Positions 1 through 12,332 of a stretch of 64,000 bases of DNA are shown piece after piece. The stretch is from Miscanthus floridulus (lineage: Eukaryota; Streptophyta; Magnoliopsida; Poales; Poaceae): assembly GCF_019320115.1 (NCBI RefSeq), contig NC_089586.1:3682804-3746803 (forward strand), written 5' to 3'. The notes below the pieces were generated by a model, which saw only the letters and a program-made list of their open reading frames with translations, had not been told where the DNA came from and made no database searches. A program made the translations under genes and the position numbers. Numbering within the stretch: position 1 is the stretch's first letter; each line of letters begins with the position of its first letter.

Positions 1-783
1 GAGTGATCCAAGTGCATTGCTTGAGTGATTGCGTCTAGAGGCACTTGGTGTTTGTGTTTCACTGCGGATTTTACTTGTTACTCTTGGTGGTTGCCGCCAC
101 CTAGATGGCTTGGAGCAACGAGGATCGTTGAGCGGAGGTGGTGATTGTCTCCGGCTCCAATCATGGTGATTGTGAGGGGTTCTTGACCTTTCCTCGACAG
201 AGCGCCAAAAGGTACTCTAGTGGATTGCTCGTGGCTTGTGTGATTCTCATCTTGTGTTGGTTGTGCGGCACCCTATTGAGGGTTTGGCGTGTGATGCCAA
301 TTAGCGTGTGAACCTCCAAGTGAGTGAATCACCACAACGAGGACTAGCTTGCCGGCAAGCAAGTGAACCTCGGTAAAAATCATTGTGTTCATCATTGATT
401 CCGAGGTGATTGGTCTTCATTGATATTCATCTTTGTGATTGATTAGTTCTTCATCTACACGGCGGTATAACCTTCTTGATCACTCTTTTTACTTTACCGC
501 AAATTAGTTGACAAGCTCTTTAGTGTAGCTAGTTGTGAGAGCTTGCTTGCTTGGTTGTTGTGGCTCTTTAGTTAGCTTTTGAGAGCACACTAACATAGGG
601 TAGTGTCATAGCTATTGTGTGAATAGACTCTATCTAAACTAAAATTGTGGTAGGTGGCTTGCATTTTGAGTAGGCTAGCGCAACACTTGTTTCACCTCAT
701 AATTGTCTAACCATTTTGTTAAGTGTTGTTGTAGAAATTTTATTAGGCTATTCACCCTCCCCTCTAGCCATTAGGACCTTTCA
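1..783 (+). repeat. 5' LTR of Copia-1 (3' part only)
   Basis: Position 1 aligns with 8346 of the downstream LTR. The repeat ends in CTTTCA at 783, directly before the primer-binding site, and the visible part differs in length from its partner by one base (783 against 782). The U3 region and promoter are outside the window. Confidence 0.93.
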
Positions 784-785
784 AG

Positions 786-798
786 TGGTATCAAAGCC
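786..798 (+). other. Primer-binding site of Copia-1 (initiator tRNA-Met)
   Basis: TGGTATCAAAGCC starts three bases after the LTR. It matches the usual plant iMet primer site TGGTATCAGAGC except for one G-to-A change. The intact form is present in Copia-2 at 22039-22052 on the other strand. Confidence 0.88.
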
Positions 799-840
799 AA
801 GGTCACCGTGATTTGAGGCTTAACAACCTTCGGTGTAAAA

Positions 841-2917
841 ATAGCTCAAATCAACAACACCAAGAAGCCACCCCAATTTGATGGCTCAAATTATCCCTAT
901 TGGAAGGCTAAGATGACAACATATATTAAGTCAATCAATAGGAAGATTTGGAAGGTGGTAGAAACAAAAATTAAGATAAAAGATGAAGAGGCTCCACCGC
1001 CGCCGAAGAATTGCTACTCCAAAATAATGACATTGCTCTTAGTGCCATCCATGATGCTTTGGATGAGAGAATATTTGAGCAAATCAAGAACATTGAGAGA
1101 GCTCATGGGGCATGGAAGAAATTGGAAGAATCATTTGAGGGCACCAAGGCAATCAAGGGTGCAAAGGCATACATTCTCAAGGATAAATTTGCTAGTTTTA
1201 AGATGAAGGAAGATGAGAGTGTGCCAGATATGTTCCATCGGATGGAAGTGATTGTAAATGATCTCAAGGCACTTGGTGAGAAGATAGAGGACAAGGAATT
1301 CTCAAATAAGTTATTGAGATGCTTACCCTCAAGATTTGGTGCATTGGTCACTATTCTAATGAGGTTCAGTTTGGATACAATGACACCAAATCAAATCTTG
1401 GGAGATATCATGACCGATGATGCTTATAGAGATGATGATGAGAAGGAAGAAAAGAGGGAGAAGAAAGAAGAAAAGAAGGATGACAAGAAGAAGAGCGTGG
1501 CATTCAAAGCCACATCATCTAAGGGAAAAGCCAAGCAAGAAATATCAAGTGAAGATGATGATTCATGGGATGATGATGATGATAAGATGGCTCTATTTGT
1601 CAAGAGATTTGGTAAGTTCATGGTGAAGAAGGGCTACCGTATAAGAAGAAAGAAATCTTCATTCAAGAGCAAAGAAGAGTCAAGAAGGTGCTTCAAATGT
1701 GGAAGCAAAGATCATCTTGTTGCTCAATGCCCATACCATAGCGACAATGATGATGACAACAAGAAGAACAAGAAGAAGGACAAGAAGGAAAAGAAAGAGA
1801 AGAAGGACAAGATGGCCTTCAAGAAGAAGAAGGGTGGTTCATATGTAGTCACTTGGGATAGTGATGCTTCCTCAAGTGATGATGATGATAGTGATGATCA
1901 CAAGATCACCAAGAAGAAGGTTCTTGCAAGCATTGCTATCAATGAGAAGCCTTCTCTCTTCGAATCTTCATTATGCTTCATGGCTAAGGCCACTAAGGTA
2001 CAATCTTATAATGATGAAAGTGATGAAGAACATGTTGATGATAATGAACATAAAAATAAAAATGATAGTGATAGTGATGATGATGAACCTACTAAGGATG
2101 AATTATTTGACATGCTAGAAGATACTAAAGAACACTTTGATATTAAGAGAAGGGAATGCAAGAGCTTGAAAAAGGAGGTAAAAGCCCTTAAGCAAGCCCT
2201 TGATGAGCTCAAAACAACTAATGAGAAGCTAGAGGAAGCCCATGAGAAGCTTGGCAAGGCTCACAAAAGGTTGAAAAGGCTCATTCCACTTTGCTTAATG
2301 AACAAGATAAAAAGAAGCATGTTGAAACTTATGATGTAGGTTTAACTTGTGATATAATTGATACATCACTATCTATGCCTATCATTGTTGCTACTACTAA
2401 CCCTTCTTGTAGCACTTCCACTTCTACCTCATCTAGTAGTGATGGTCTCACTTGTGATGTCTCACTAGTGGTTGAGAATGAGAACCTCAAGAAGGAGGTC
2501 ACTAAACTCACTTACACCTTAGCTAAGGCTTATGATGGTGACTACCACTTGCTTATGTGCTTAGGTAGCCAAAGAGCTTCTCTCTACAAAGAGGGATTGA
2601 GCTATACCTCCAAGAAAAGCAAAGCGGCCTTTGCTCCTCACAAGACTAGTTTTGTGAAGAACAACGGTCGGTTTTGCACTAGTTGCAAACAAGTTGGTCA
2701 TAAAGAGCATTAATACAAAAACAAGAGTAAAAATGCTAATGTATCCTTCATTAAGCTTGATTTATGCTATATGCTTACTAAGGGCACAAATGGTGTGAAG
2801 GCTAAGTTCATTGGTAAACCATGGATGGGCTCAAAGAAGAAAGTCATTTGGATACCAAAGAGCTTAGTGACTAACCTTCAAGGACCCAAGCAAGTTTGGG
2901 TACCTAAAAAGAATTGA
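841..2917 (+). pseudogene. Copia-1 gag, decayed
   Basis: Gag-type nucleocapsid gene. It shows a DUF4219/UBN2-like N-terminal half (DGSNYPYWKAKM at about 880, then WKKLEESFEG), a highly charged Lys/Asp-rich linker, a CCHC zinc knuckle CFKCGSKDHLVAQC (1689-1730), and a coiled-coil-like segment near 2100-2280. A second knuckle, CTSCKQVGH, runs into a TAA stop at 2711. The frame opens with ATA GCT CAA at 841 where ATG GCT would be expected, so the start codon seems lost by a G-to-A change. Frameshifts occur near 1005 and near 2290. The last gag stop is TGA at 2915, a few bases before the pol frame. Boundaries follow homology and not one open frame. Confidence 0.85.
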
Positions 2918-2930
2918 TCTTCTTTTGTAG

Positions 2931-5900
2931 GTTAATTATAAAGCCGGAGGAAGACATTGGGTTCTTGATAGTGGGTGCACTCAACACATGACCGGTGATG
3001 CAAGAATGTTCAACTCAATCAACACCAATGGCAATGATAGTTATGATAGTATCACATTTGGTGATAATGGCAAAGGCAAGGTCAAAGGGCTTGGTAAGAT
3101 TATAATATCCAATGACATGAGCATATCCAATGTGTTGCTAGTAGAGAGCTTGAACTTCAATTTGCTATCTGTGGCTCAATTGTGTGATCTTGGATTCAAA
3201 TGCATATTTGGGGTAGATGATGTAGAAATTATAAGTATAGATGGCTCTAACTTGATCTTCAAAGGCTTTAGATATGAGAATCTATACTTGGTTGATTTTA
3301 ATGCTAGTGAAGCTAGATTATCTACATGCTTGTTCACTAAGTCTAGCATGGGTTGGTTATGGCATAGAAGGCTTGGTCATGTTGGAATGAAACAATTGAA
3401 TAGATTGGTTAAGCATGACTTAGTTAAAGGCTTGAAAGATGTTGTGTTTGAAAAGGATAAGCTTTGTAGCTCTTGTCAAGCTGGCAAACAAGTTGGAAAC
3501 ACCCATCCTAAGAAAAGCATGATGAGCACTAGTAAAGCATTTGAATTATTGCACATAGATTTATTTAGGCCAACACAATACACTAGTATCGGTAGAAACA
3601 AATATGGATTTGTGATAGTGGATGACTACACTAGATACATATGGGTATTCTTTCTAGTGGACAAAAGTGATGTATTTGCAATATTCAAATCATTTGTCAA
3701 AGGCATTCACAATGAGTTTAAAATAACCATTAAGAGAGTTAGAAGTGACAATAGTAGTGAGTTCAAGAACACTAGAATTGATGAGTTATGTGATGAATTT
3801 AGAATTAGACATCAATTCTCGACCAAGTACACACCCCAATCAAATGGCCTTGTTGAGAGGAAGAATAGAATACTCACTGATATAGCAAGGTCTATGCTTA
3901 GTGAGTACAATGTGAGTAAATCTTTTTGGGTCGAAGCTATCAACACGGCTTGCTATTGTAGCAACCACCTCTATTGTCACCCATTGAAAGAGAAGACACC
4001 CTATGAGCTCTTGAATGGTAGAAAGTCCAACATTGCATATTTTTAGGTCTTTGGTTGCAAATGCTATATCTTAAAGAAAGGCACAAGATTGGACAAGTTT
4101 GACAAGAAATGTGATGAATGATTCCTACTTGGTTATTCCACTACAAGCAAAGCATATAGAGTTTGGAATTTGGATAGTGGTACTCTTGAGAAAGTTCATG
4201 ATGTTGAATTTGATGAAACCAAGGGTTCACAAGAAGAGAATGAGAACTTGGAAGATGTTAGAGGCATTCAACTTTCAAATGCCATGAAGAACATGGATAT
4301 TGATGAATTGAGGCCTAGGCAAGTAAATGATGATGAAGATGATCAAGTGCAAGTACTCTCTAACTCAAATGAGCAAGATAATACAAATCAAGTTAGTGCA
4401 AGTGGCTCTCATGACAATGAACAAGATCAAGTGGCTAGTATATCATCTCAACCCAATGATCAAGCAAGTGTAAGCAATCAAGTTCCAATACTCTAACCAA
4501 CAAATATTGCAAGAGATCATCCATTGGACACTATCATTGGTGATATTTCTAGAGGTATATAAATAAGATCAAGATTGGTATCATTCTATGAACACTTCTC
4601 ATTTGTATCATCCATTGAAACAAAGAAGATAGATGAAGCTTTGAAGGATGTTGATTGGGTAAATGCTATGCATGAAGAGTTGAATAACTTCATAAGAAAT
4701 CAAGTATGGGAGATGGTAGAAAGACCAAAGGGACACAATATGATTGAAACCAAATGGGTCTTTAGAAACAAGCAAGATCAAGATGGGATAGTAGTAAGGA
4801 ACAAAGTAAGATTAGTAGCACAAGGCTATACACAAGTTGAAGGTCTTAACTTTGGAGAAACATATGCCCCGGTTGCTAGATTGGAAGCAATTAGAATCTT
4901 GCTAGCCTATACTTATGCCCACAACATATAGCTCTATCAAATGGATGTTAAGAGTGCATTTCTAAATGGCTACATCAATGAAGAAGTATATGTTGAGCAA
5001 CCTCTAGGTTTTGAAGATGACAAGAAGCCCAACCATGTGTACAAGTTGAAGAAGGCATTGTATGGCTTGAAGCAAGCACCTAGAGCATGGTATGAGATAT
5101 TAAGGGACTTCCTCCTCTCTAAAGGGTTTACAATAGGCAAGGTTGACACCACTCTTTTTATCAAGAAGGTTGGAAAAGACTTGTTTATGTTGCAAATCTA
5201 TGTTGATGATATCATATTTGGATCAACAAATCAAGATTTTTGTGATGAGTTCGGAAAGATGATGGCTAATGAGTTTGAGATGTCCATGATTGGAGAGTTA
5301 AGTTACTTCCTTGGTCTTCAAATCAAGCAATTGAAGAATGGTATATTTGTAAGTCAAGGCAAGTATATCAAGGACATGATCAAGAAGTTTAGCATGATTG
5401 ATAGCAAAGTCATTAGCACACCAATGGAAACCAATGGCAACTTGGATAGTGATGCAAGTGGAAATATAGTGGATCAAAAGTTGTATCGGTCTATGATTGG
5501 AAGCCTACTCTATGTGACCGCATCAAGGCTGGATGTCATGTTTAGTGTATGCATGTGTGTAAGATTTTAAGCCTCACCAAGAAAAAGTCATTTGAAGGCT
5601 ACAAAGAGAATATTAAGATACTTGAAGCATACACCAAATGTTGGTTTGTGGTATCTCAAAGGAGCAAAGTTTGAGTTAGTTGGTTACTCTGACTCGGACT
5701 ATGCAGGATGCAAGGTTGAAAGGAAGAGCACCTCGGGCATATGTCAATTGTTGGGAAGATCACTTGTTTCATGGTCATCAAAAAAGCAAAATAGTGTTGC
5801 ATTATCAACCGCCGAAGCCGAATATATATCCGCTGGTAGTTGTTGTGCACAAATACTTTGGATGAAGGCCACTTTGAGTGACTTTGGAATTAAGTTCAAG

Positions 5901-6152
5901 AAAGTGCCATTGCTATGTGACAATGAGAGTGCAATCAAGCTAACCAACAATCCGGTGCAACATGCAAGAACAAAGCACATTTATGTCCGCTACCATTTCA
6001 TAAGAGATCACCAACAAAAAGGGGACATTTGCATTGAGAGTGTAGGCACCGAAGATCAACTTGCCGATATATTCACCAAGCCATTGGATGAGAAAAGGTT
6101 TTGCAAGCTAAGAAATGAGTTGAACATATTGGATTTCTCAAATATGTGTTGA
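2931..6152 (+). pseudogene. Copia-1 pol (protease, integrase, reverse transcriptase, RNase H), in-frame stops
   Basis: One uninterrupted frame without frameshifts. Aspartic protease: VLDSGCTQHMTG (active Asp codon at 2967). GAG-pre-integrase zinc finger: WHRRLGHVG, then CSSCQAGK near 3350-3490. Integrase core: the Asp in RSDNSSEF and the Glu in NGLVERKNR. Reverse transcriptase: [19 protein letters not shown], and the catalytic YVDDIIFGS near 5200. RNase H: SDSDYAGC and ALSTAEAEY, ending with QLADIFTKPLDE. Stops interrupt it at 4044 (TAG), 4119 (TGA), 4494 (TAA), 4560 (TAA), 4929 (TAG) and 5568 (TAA; the family usually has Gln here). Absence of frameshifts with several stops suggests point-mutation decay. 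It cannot encode a full polyprotein. Confidence 0.93.
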
Positions 6153-7318
6153 TGCACCTCCCACTTACATGACATGCCTCTCATTCGAGCAATCCAAGGT
6201 AAAAGTTGATTGGCATGACATACATCTTTGCTAAGGACATGATTAGTGCATCTAGTCACATTTTCAATTTTATTAGGACCTTTCAAGTGGTTCTATTTTA
6301 TTAGGCTCATTGATGAAAATCAAATGATTTTGATGTCTATATGGTATCACTATTGCTTCTATGCTTAACTTGATCTAGTGGTAGCATATGACATGTTTTG
6401 GGGCTTGTAAACCTAGTGTTTAATCTAGAAAATGAGCTCTAAGTATTTAACTCAATATGGTACAAGATAACCCTTATTTGGAGGTGTGAAGAATCTTGTC
6501 TTTGGATCAAACCGAGTTAAATATCTTTGGCAAATGATCTAAATTGGACCAAATTTGGGAAAATAATCCTCACCCCATTGATTGACATTGATAATCTCGA
6601 CCCTATAAGTAATACTATCTATATTTAGAACCTTTGTGGTCATTGATGACAAAGGGGGAAAGAAACAAAGATAGTATCAAAGATAGTGAAAAATGGGAAG
6701 AAATATCATAAAGGGAGTGAAACATAAAGATATCTTGATATATGACATAGGGGGAGAGATATGACAAGGGAAAGGGATCAATTAAAATTTTGAGCACACA
6801 AGTAGGGGGAGCAAGCTCATAAACTTGTATGGTGCATTTGAATGTGCATTTCATATGTTTGCCTGCATGGCACAAGTATTAAATTTAAACATCCATGCTT
6901 GTGTGATGAATGTTAGTTGTAAGATTGAATGATGAAATGAAATCATTAGATAACTTTCATTTCCAAGTAAGTCTTTACAAGTGGTATCTTTCCAAAGTAT
7001 GTTTTCAAGTGATATTGAGCTAACCATGGTGCTAAGGATGGTATATTGGTGCACTCCAATTGGTATCACGCTTTAAAGGTCCATCTTTTATACCTTAGCA
7101 TCATTTGGTAGACATTGACTCCTATATTTTCTATCTAAGCATATGTGCAAGCTATAATCTAAACTCTTAGCACATATGTAGGGGGAGCAATTGCTACCAT
7201 TTGGGGTTCATAAAACTTATCCATATCCTTTTACACATGGTAAATATGCTTGGGCAAGCAATATGGATTCAATTGAATTTTAATTCATATATTTGTATAA
7301 GGGTTGTCATTAATTACC
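6153..7318 (+). other. Untranslated region between pol and 3' LTR of Copia-1
   Basis: No coding frame is seen. The AT-rich spacer contains several purine runs of the type AGGGGGAG (near 6650, 6750, 6805 and 7180) that resemble spare polypurine tracts. At 6272-6291 there is an exact 20-base copy of the LTR-end/primer-site junction of the same element (770-789). Confidence 0.8.
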
Positions 7319-7332
7319 AAAAAGGGAGAGAT
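7319..7332 (+). other. Polypurine tract of Copia-1
   Basis: AAAAAGGGAGAGAT lies directly before the TGAAAG start of the 3' LTR, the expected position and composition for the plus-strand primer. Confidence 0.85.
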
Positions 7333-9127
7333 TGAAAGCTCTAGTTTGGTTTTGGTGAATTGATGAAACCCTAAGTGCTCACCTAGTTTATCAAGTGATC
7401 ATGATATAGGTAGCACACTCCAAGTGGTCAAGCAAATGAAGATCATAACATGATGTGGTGACGCCACGATGATGATCAAGTGCTTGGACTTGGAAAGAAG
7501 TAAGAGAAAAACAAAAAGCTCAAGGCAAAGGTAGAATTTGTAGGAGCTACTTTGTTTTGGTGATCAAGACACTTAGAGAGTGTGATCACATTTAGGTTTG
7601 ATAGCCGTACTATTAAGAGGAGTAAAACTCGTATCGGAATGCAGTTATCAAAGTGCCACTAGATGTTCTAACTCATTACATATGCATTTAGGATCTAGTG
7701 GAGTGCTAACACCCTTGAAAATGTTTGTGAAAATATGCTAACACATGTGCATAAGGTGATACACTTGGTGGTTAGCACAATTGAGCAAGGGTGAAGAAGA
7801 CAGAGGAGATGCCAGCATCGATCTAGTGACCAGATGTTGGATTTGAATGCACGGGACGTTGACTGCCTACGTCCGGTCATGCTGACCTGGCGGTACAGTA
7901 GCTAGGGTACTCCACCAGATGCTGGGTTGTGTCCGGTCGAGGTGGACCGGACGCGTCTGGTTAAGAAAAAAATGGATTTGGACCCTTACTGTACTCGACC
8001 GGACGCTGAGGCTCTAGGGTCCGGTCAGTTTTGTCGGAGCGTCCGGTCGGCACTTAGCCATTGTGATCTGACGATTTAGTTTTAACTCAGAGTGACATGT
8101 GGCATAAATCAGTGGACCGGACGCTGGGTCTAGGGTTCGGTCAGTATGACTGGAGCATCCGGTCAGAACGCAGTGTGCCCAGTGAAGGGGTATAACGGCT
8201 CTATTTCGTGGGGGCTTCTATTTAAGCTCCATGGCCAGCTCAAGCTCACTCTCTTGGCCATTTGCATTGACATAGCAACCTTGTGAGCTTGGCCAAAACC
8301 CTCCCACTCATCTCCATCATTGATTCATCATCATAGTGAGATTGGGAGTGATCCAAGTGCATTGCTTGAGTGATTGCATCTAGAGGCACTTGGTGTTCGT
8401 GTTTCGCTGTGGATTTCGCTTGTTACTCTTGGTGGTTGCCGCCACCTAGATGGCTTGGAGCAGCGAGGATCATTGAGTGGAGGTGGTGATTGTCTCCGGC
8501 TCCGATCGTGGTGATTGTGAGGGGTTCTTGACCTTTCCCCGGCAGAGCACCAAAAGGTACTCTAGTGGATTGCTCGTGGCTTGTGTGATCCTCATCTTGT
8601 GTTGGTTGTGTGGCACCCTATTGAGGGTTTGGTGTGTGATGCTAATTAGCGCGTGAACCTCCAAGTGAGTGAATCACCACAACGAGGACTAGCTTACCGA
8701 CAAGCAAGTGAACCTTGGTAAAAATCATTGTGTTCATCATTGATTCCAAGGTGATTGGTCTTCATTGTTATTCATTTTTGTGATTGATTGGTTCTTCATC
8801 TATATGGTGGTATAACCTTCTTGATCACTCTCTTTACTTTGCCGTAAACTAGTTGACAAGCTCTTTAGTGTAGCTAGTTATGAGAGCTTGCTTGGTTGGT
8901 TGGTGTGACTCTTTAGTTAGCTTTTGAGAGCACACTAACATAGGGTAGTGTCATAGCTATTGTGTGAATAGACTCTATCTAAACTAGAATTGTGGTAGGT
9001 GGCTTATATTTTGAGTAGGCTAGCGCAACACTTGCTTTGCCTCATAATTGTCTAACCATTTTGTTAAGTGTTGTTGTAGAAATTTTATTAGGCTATTCAC
9101 CCCCCCTCTAGCCATTAGGACCTTTCA
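7333..9127 (+). repeat. 3' LTR of Copia-1 (family A LTR, 1795 bp)
   Basis: Starts TGAAAGCTCTAG and ends GGACCTTTCA (TG...CA). The same LTR family is present as solo copies at 23540-25441 and 44184-45963. Its middle carries an array of CCGGACGC/GCGTCCGG motifs (about 7930-8180), followed by a TATA-like CTATTTAAG at 8218-8226, so transcription probably starts near 8250. This is inferred from layout. Confidence 0.92.
7930..8226 (+). promoter_or_regulatory. Putative LTR promoter: CCGGAC-motif array plus TATA-like box
   Basis: Repeated GACCGGACGC and inverted GTCCGGTC units, some mutated at CpG, lie just upstream of GGGGCTTCTATTTAAGC. The same arrangement recurs in the other LTRs of this window. 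The role in transcription is inference from position. Confidence 0.5.
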
Positions 9128-10315
9128 GCGCATGGCCACGTGCGGATGGTACCCAACCGGGCCAGGGAGGGCAGCGCGATGCAACACGTGTACTAGGGTG
9201 ACACGACGACAGCGGCAGCGTCGCGATGCGAGGCAACAGTGGCGGACGCGATGGTAGCGCAGTGCGTGATGGGGCAGGGCAACAACGTCATGATAGCTCA
9301 TGGCTGGGAGCTAGTGGCAGGGTAGTAGCGCGATAGTGAGGTGGGGCAGCCGTGCGCCAGGGCTGTCGGCCATAGCGGCTAGGCACGTGCGTAGGTGGCT
9401 GGCGCATCGACGTCGTGGCTCAAGGGCGCGGTGACCGCGCCTACGCGAGGAAACCGACCGAGGACGGGCCATGCATGCTTTTTAATGCGTTCAAAACAAC
9501 TAATCGGTTGGCCAAACACCCAAACCATCTTCATCATACTTTAGAGGGTACATTAGGCTACTAAAACAGGCCATGACACTACTCTGCTTCTTAACTAAAT
9601 TTTTCTACAAAAATTGATGAACAAAGCAATGTCTACCCTTTGCAAAGTTCAAGAAATTTTCTAAGTTCTGAGTTGAACTCTATTTCAAATTGCATTTTTA
9701 AGCTATTGGAAATCTTAGCTAGTAGTATCATTTTTCAACCGCAGGTATTTCATTATCATCTACAAAGTTTGTACTTCAAACTTTATTCAAGTATCACATA
9801 CATGTTCTATAGCATTTTTGCTTAATAAAAATTAGTTTTAAACCCTAAGTGATATAACATGACTATGGAATTAACTTTCATTTCACATTTCCATTGATCA
9901 TTTTGAGTTACGGAAATTGATCTACAAACTATTATATGCATTAACACATAAACATGATGCTCATGACATATTTTAGTAAATGATTTACGGTGTAACACCG
10001 CCACCACATGAGTTGTGCCCCTATACTACTACTAGCTCCCCTAACCATTACAAACCTTGACCTCGATGCCATCCATGCTCCGGTCCCTAGCATATGATGT
10101 CACCTTGCCTGGATGCAACAACATCACTGCCAAAAGGAATCACCGCCCTCCACCATCCCATGCCTTTCCACCCAATCAATAAATAGTTTGTTGTCTCCTT
10201 TGCCTTAGCCACTCCACCCAATACCTACCACGACCATCAAGTTGGTGAGCTCCCAAGCCATCCACCTATGAACCACATAATCCTAAGCCCTAACCCTTGT
10301 AGGAATTGATGTAGG
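9128..10315. other. Spacer between Copia-1 and Copia-2
   Basis: The first ~350 bases are GC-rich and the rest is AT-rich. I see no convincing gene; the open frames are short and without recognisable domains. Confidence 0.5.
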
Positions 10316-11874
10316 TGAACGGATCAAGATGCCCAAGAGGGGGGTGAATTGGGCTAATTATAAATTTTCTTGCAATAATCAAATCCTACGGATAGCCCAA
10401 TTAACCCCTTATGCCTAGAAAAGTGTTTCTATCAAATTAACGCACAATAGACTTGCAACCTATGTTCCAAACTTACTTTAGCATAGCAATTCTACGAATG
10501 TAAAGACAAGTATTGAATTGCTCAAAGTAAATACTCAAAGTAAATAGAGAGAGGAACGCGGCGATGTTTTGCCGAGATATCGGAGAGTCGCCACTCTCCA
10601 CTAGTCCTCATTGGAGCACCCGCGCAAGGGTGTAGCTCCCCCTTGATCCACGCAAGGATCAAGTGCTCTCTACGGGTTGATTCTTTGACACTCCATCACG
10701 GCGAATCACCCAAAGCCGCTCACAACTTGAGTTGGGTCACCCATAAGCTCCGCCAGGTGATCACCAAGCTCCCAATCACCACCAAGCCGTCTAGGTGATG
10801 GCGATCACCAAGAGTAACAAGCACGAACTCTCACTTGACCACGCGAAGCCTAATGAGAAGATGGATGCACACTTGTCTACTCTTGATTCACTAATGAGGT
10901 TTCACTCTTGGATTCTCAAATCACAAACACCTCACTAGGACCTTGCTCTTCTTGGCACTCACAAATGTGTTTCTCAGCTGTTGGAATGAGCAAAAGTAAC
11001 TCCACTCATGAGTGGAGCTTCTATTTATAAGGCAGCCTAAAAAATGAACCGTTATGAGCTTCTGCGGGATGATCGGACGCTCTGATCGTTTTGACCGGAC
11101 GCTCCGGTCAGTTCAACCCATGCAACAGTTTTCAAGTGATGACCGGACGCTATCAGGGTCCGGTCAGTACTGACCGAACGCATCTGGTCGCTCTTGGATG
11201 CTTACTGTAAATGACCGGACGCTAGATACTCAGGGTCCGATCACCACTGACCGGACGCGTCCGGTCACACTTTCTCAAGTCTGGACCCTTACTGGAGTCG
11301 ACCGGACGCTGGCCCTCAGCGTCCAGTCACATTGACCTTCCAGCGTTTGATCACACCAGACTTGTTTTCCTCGGTCAAATGAACTGACCGAACCCTGCGG
11401 CTAGCGTCCGATCGCACTGGAGCCAGCGTCCGGCCAGTATTTGACCCTCCATTCACTTCCAACTCTCGATCATATGTGAATGAAGTTTGCTCCAAAGGAT
11501 CTTAGGCATTCATAGGAGCTACCTAGAGCTAGTTTTAACAAGTGTGCACCACACCTAACTCACTAGACTCAACTAGGTCAAGCTATCCGTCCATACCCCC
11601 CTTAATAGTACGGCCAAAGGAAAAACAGTCCTAAACTACTCTAAGTGTCTTTCTAACTCCACTCGACACTTAGAACTAGTCATCCTTAACCTTGTCGTCC
11701 AATCCTTTGAAAACTGAAATGATTTCCATCGTAGGGGCATGACAACCTCGATTGCCCAATCGATCTCCATTACCATGACCTAACTTTATTTGCCACTGCA
11801 AAACACATGTTAGTCATAGTAATCTTGTATTGTCATTAATCACCGAAATCCAACTAGGGGCCTAGATGCTTTCA
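10316..11874 (-). repeat. 3' LTR of Copia-2 (1559 bp)
   Basis: On + it begins TGAACGGATCAAG and ends CTAGATGCTTTCA. It pairs with 22053-25522, which is 1563 bp without its insertion. A CCGGAC-motif array lies at about 11080-11440, and on the minus strand it is followed by a TATA-like TTATAAATAG (about 11023-11032). The outermost bases differ slightly from the partner (TGAAC against TGAAA). Confidence 0.92.
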
Positions 11875-11875
11875 A

Positions 11876-11888
11876 TCTCCCCCTTTTT
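11876..11888 (-). other. Polypurine tract of Copia-2
   Basis: The plus-strand pyrimidine run TCTCCCCCTTTTT touches the inner edge of the left LTR. Read on the minus strand it is AAAAAGGGGGAGA, which fixes this LTR as the 3' LTR. Confidence 0.85.
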
Positions 11889-11889
11889 G

Positions 11890-12332
11890 GTGATTGATGA
11901 CAATACTGCCTCGAGTATGTTATGGAGTGAGGTTTTTGACGGGCTTGGTTCATATAAGCTTTTGTCGATAAGAACAAAAGTGTTAGTCAAGCTTATATGA
12001 TCCAAGCCAACACAATGTACTCAAAGGATATGAATTAAGCATGAGTACAAATAACAAAGCTCATTTGCTTCAAAGTATAAACGCGGAAGCAAAAGCAAAT
12101 GAGCATAACACAAGTGATATGACATATAGATAATGCAAAGTAGAAATCACACATGTCATATATCACAATCACGTAGATAGCACTATCACATATATATAAT
12201 AGTATGCATGAAGGTAAACACACAAATGCATAAGTAATAGTGTATCACACAAATAAAACTCCAAATGTATATAATAAGCTAATACTATATAACTAGCTCC
12301 CCCTAAATGTAACTCCCCCTGAGACTACATAC
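11890..12332 (-). other. Untranslated region between third gene and 3' LTR of Copia-2
   Basis: AT-rich and without a coding frame. It contains additional polypurine-like runs on the minus strand (from CTCCCCCT at about 12298-12320 and 12340-12352), as in Copia-1. Confidence 0.7.

Larger units (their letters stand above)
1..9127 (+). mobile_element. Copia-1: Ty1/copia LTR retrotransposon, SIRE/Maximus-type, 5' LTR truncated by the window edge
   Basis: The order is 5' LTR tail, tRNA-iMet primer site, gag, protease, integrase, reverse transcriptase, RNase H, polypurine tract, 3' LTR. Integrase before reverse transcriptase defines Ty1/copia. The long LTR (about 1.8 kb), long gag with coiled coil, and a 1.2-kb spacer after pol suggest the SIRE/Maximus lineage; this placement is inference. 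From the 3' LTR length the whole element should be about 10.1 kb. The first ~87 aligned positions of the two LTRs (1 against 8346) differ at six sites, all transitions, so the copy is not recent. The 5' target duplication lies outside the window. Gag and pol are both disabled. Confidence 0.93.

Noticed and set aside
7930..8180. CRISPR-like or satellite array of CCGGACGC units
   Set aside because: Irregular spacing, both orientations and no unique spacers in a plant LTR; a promoter-proximal motif cluster is the better description.
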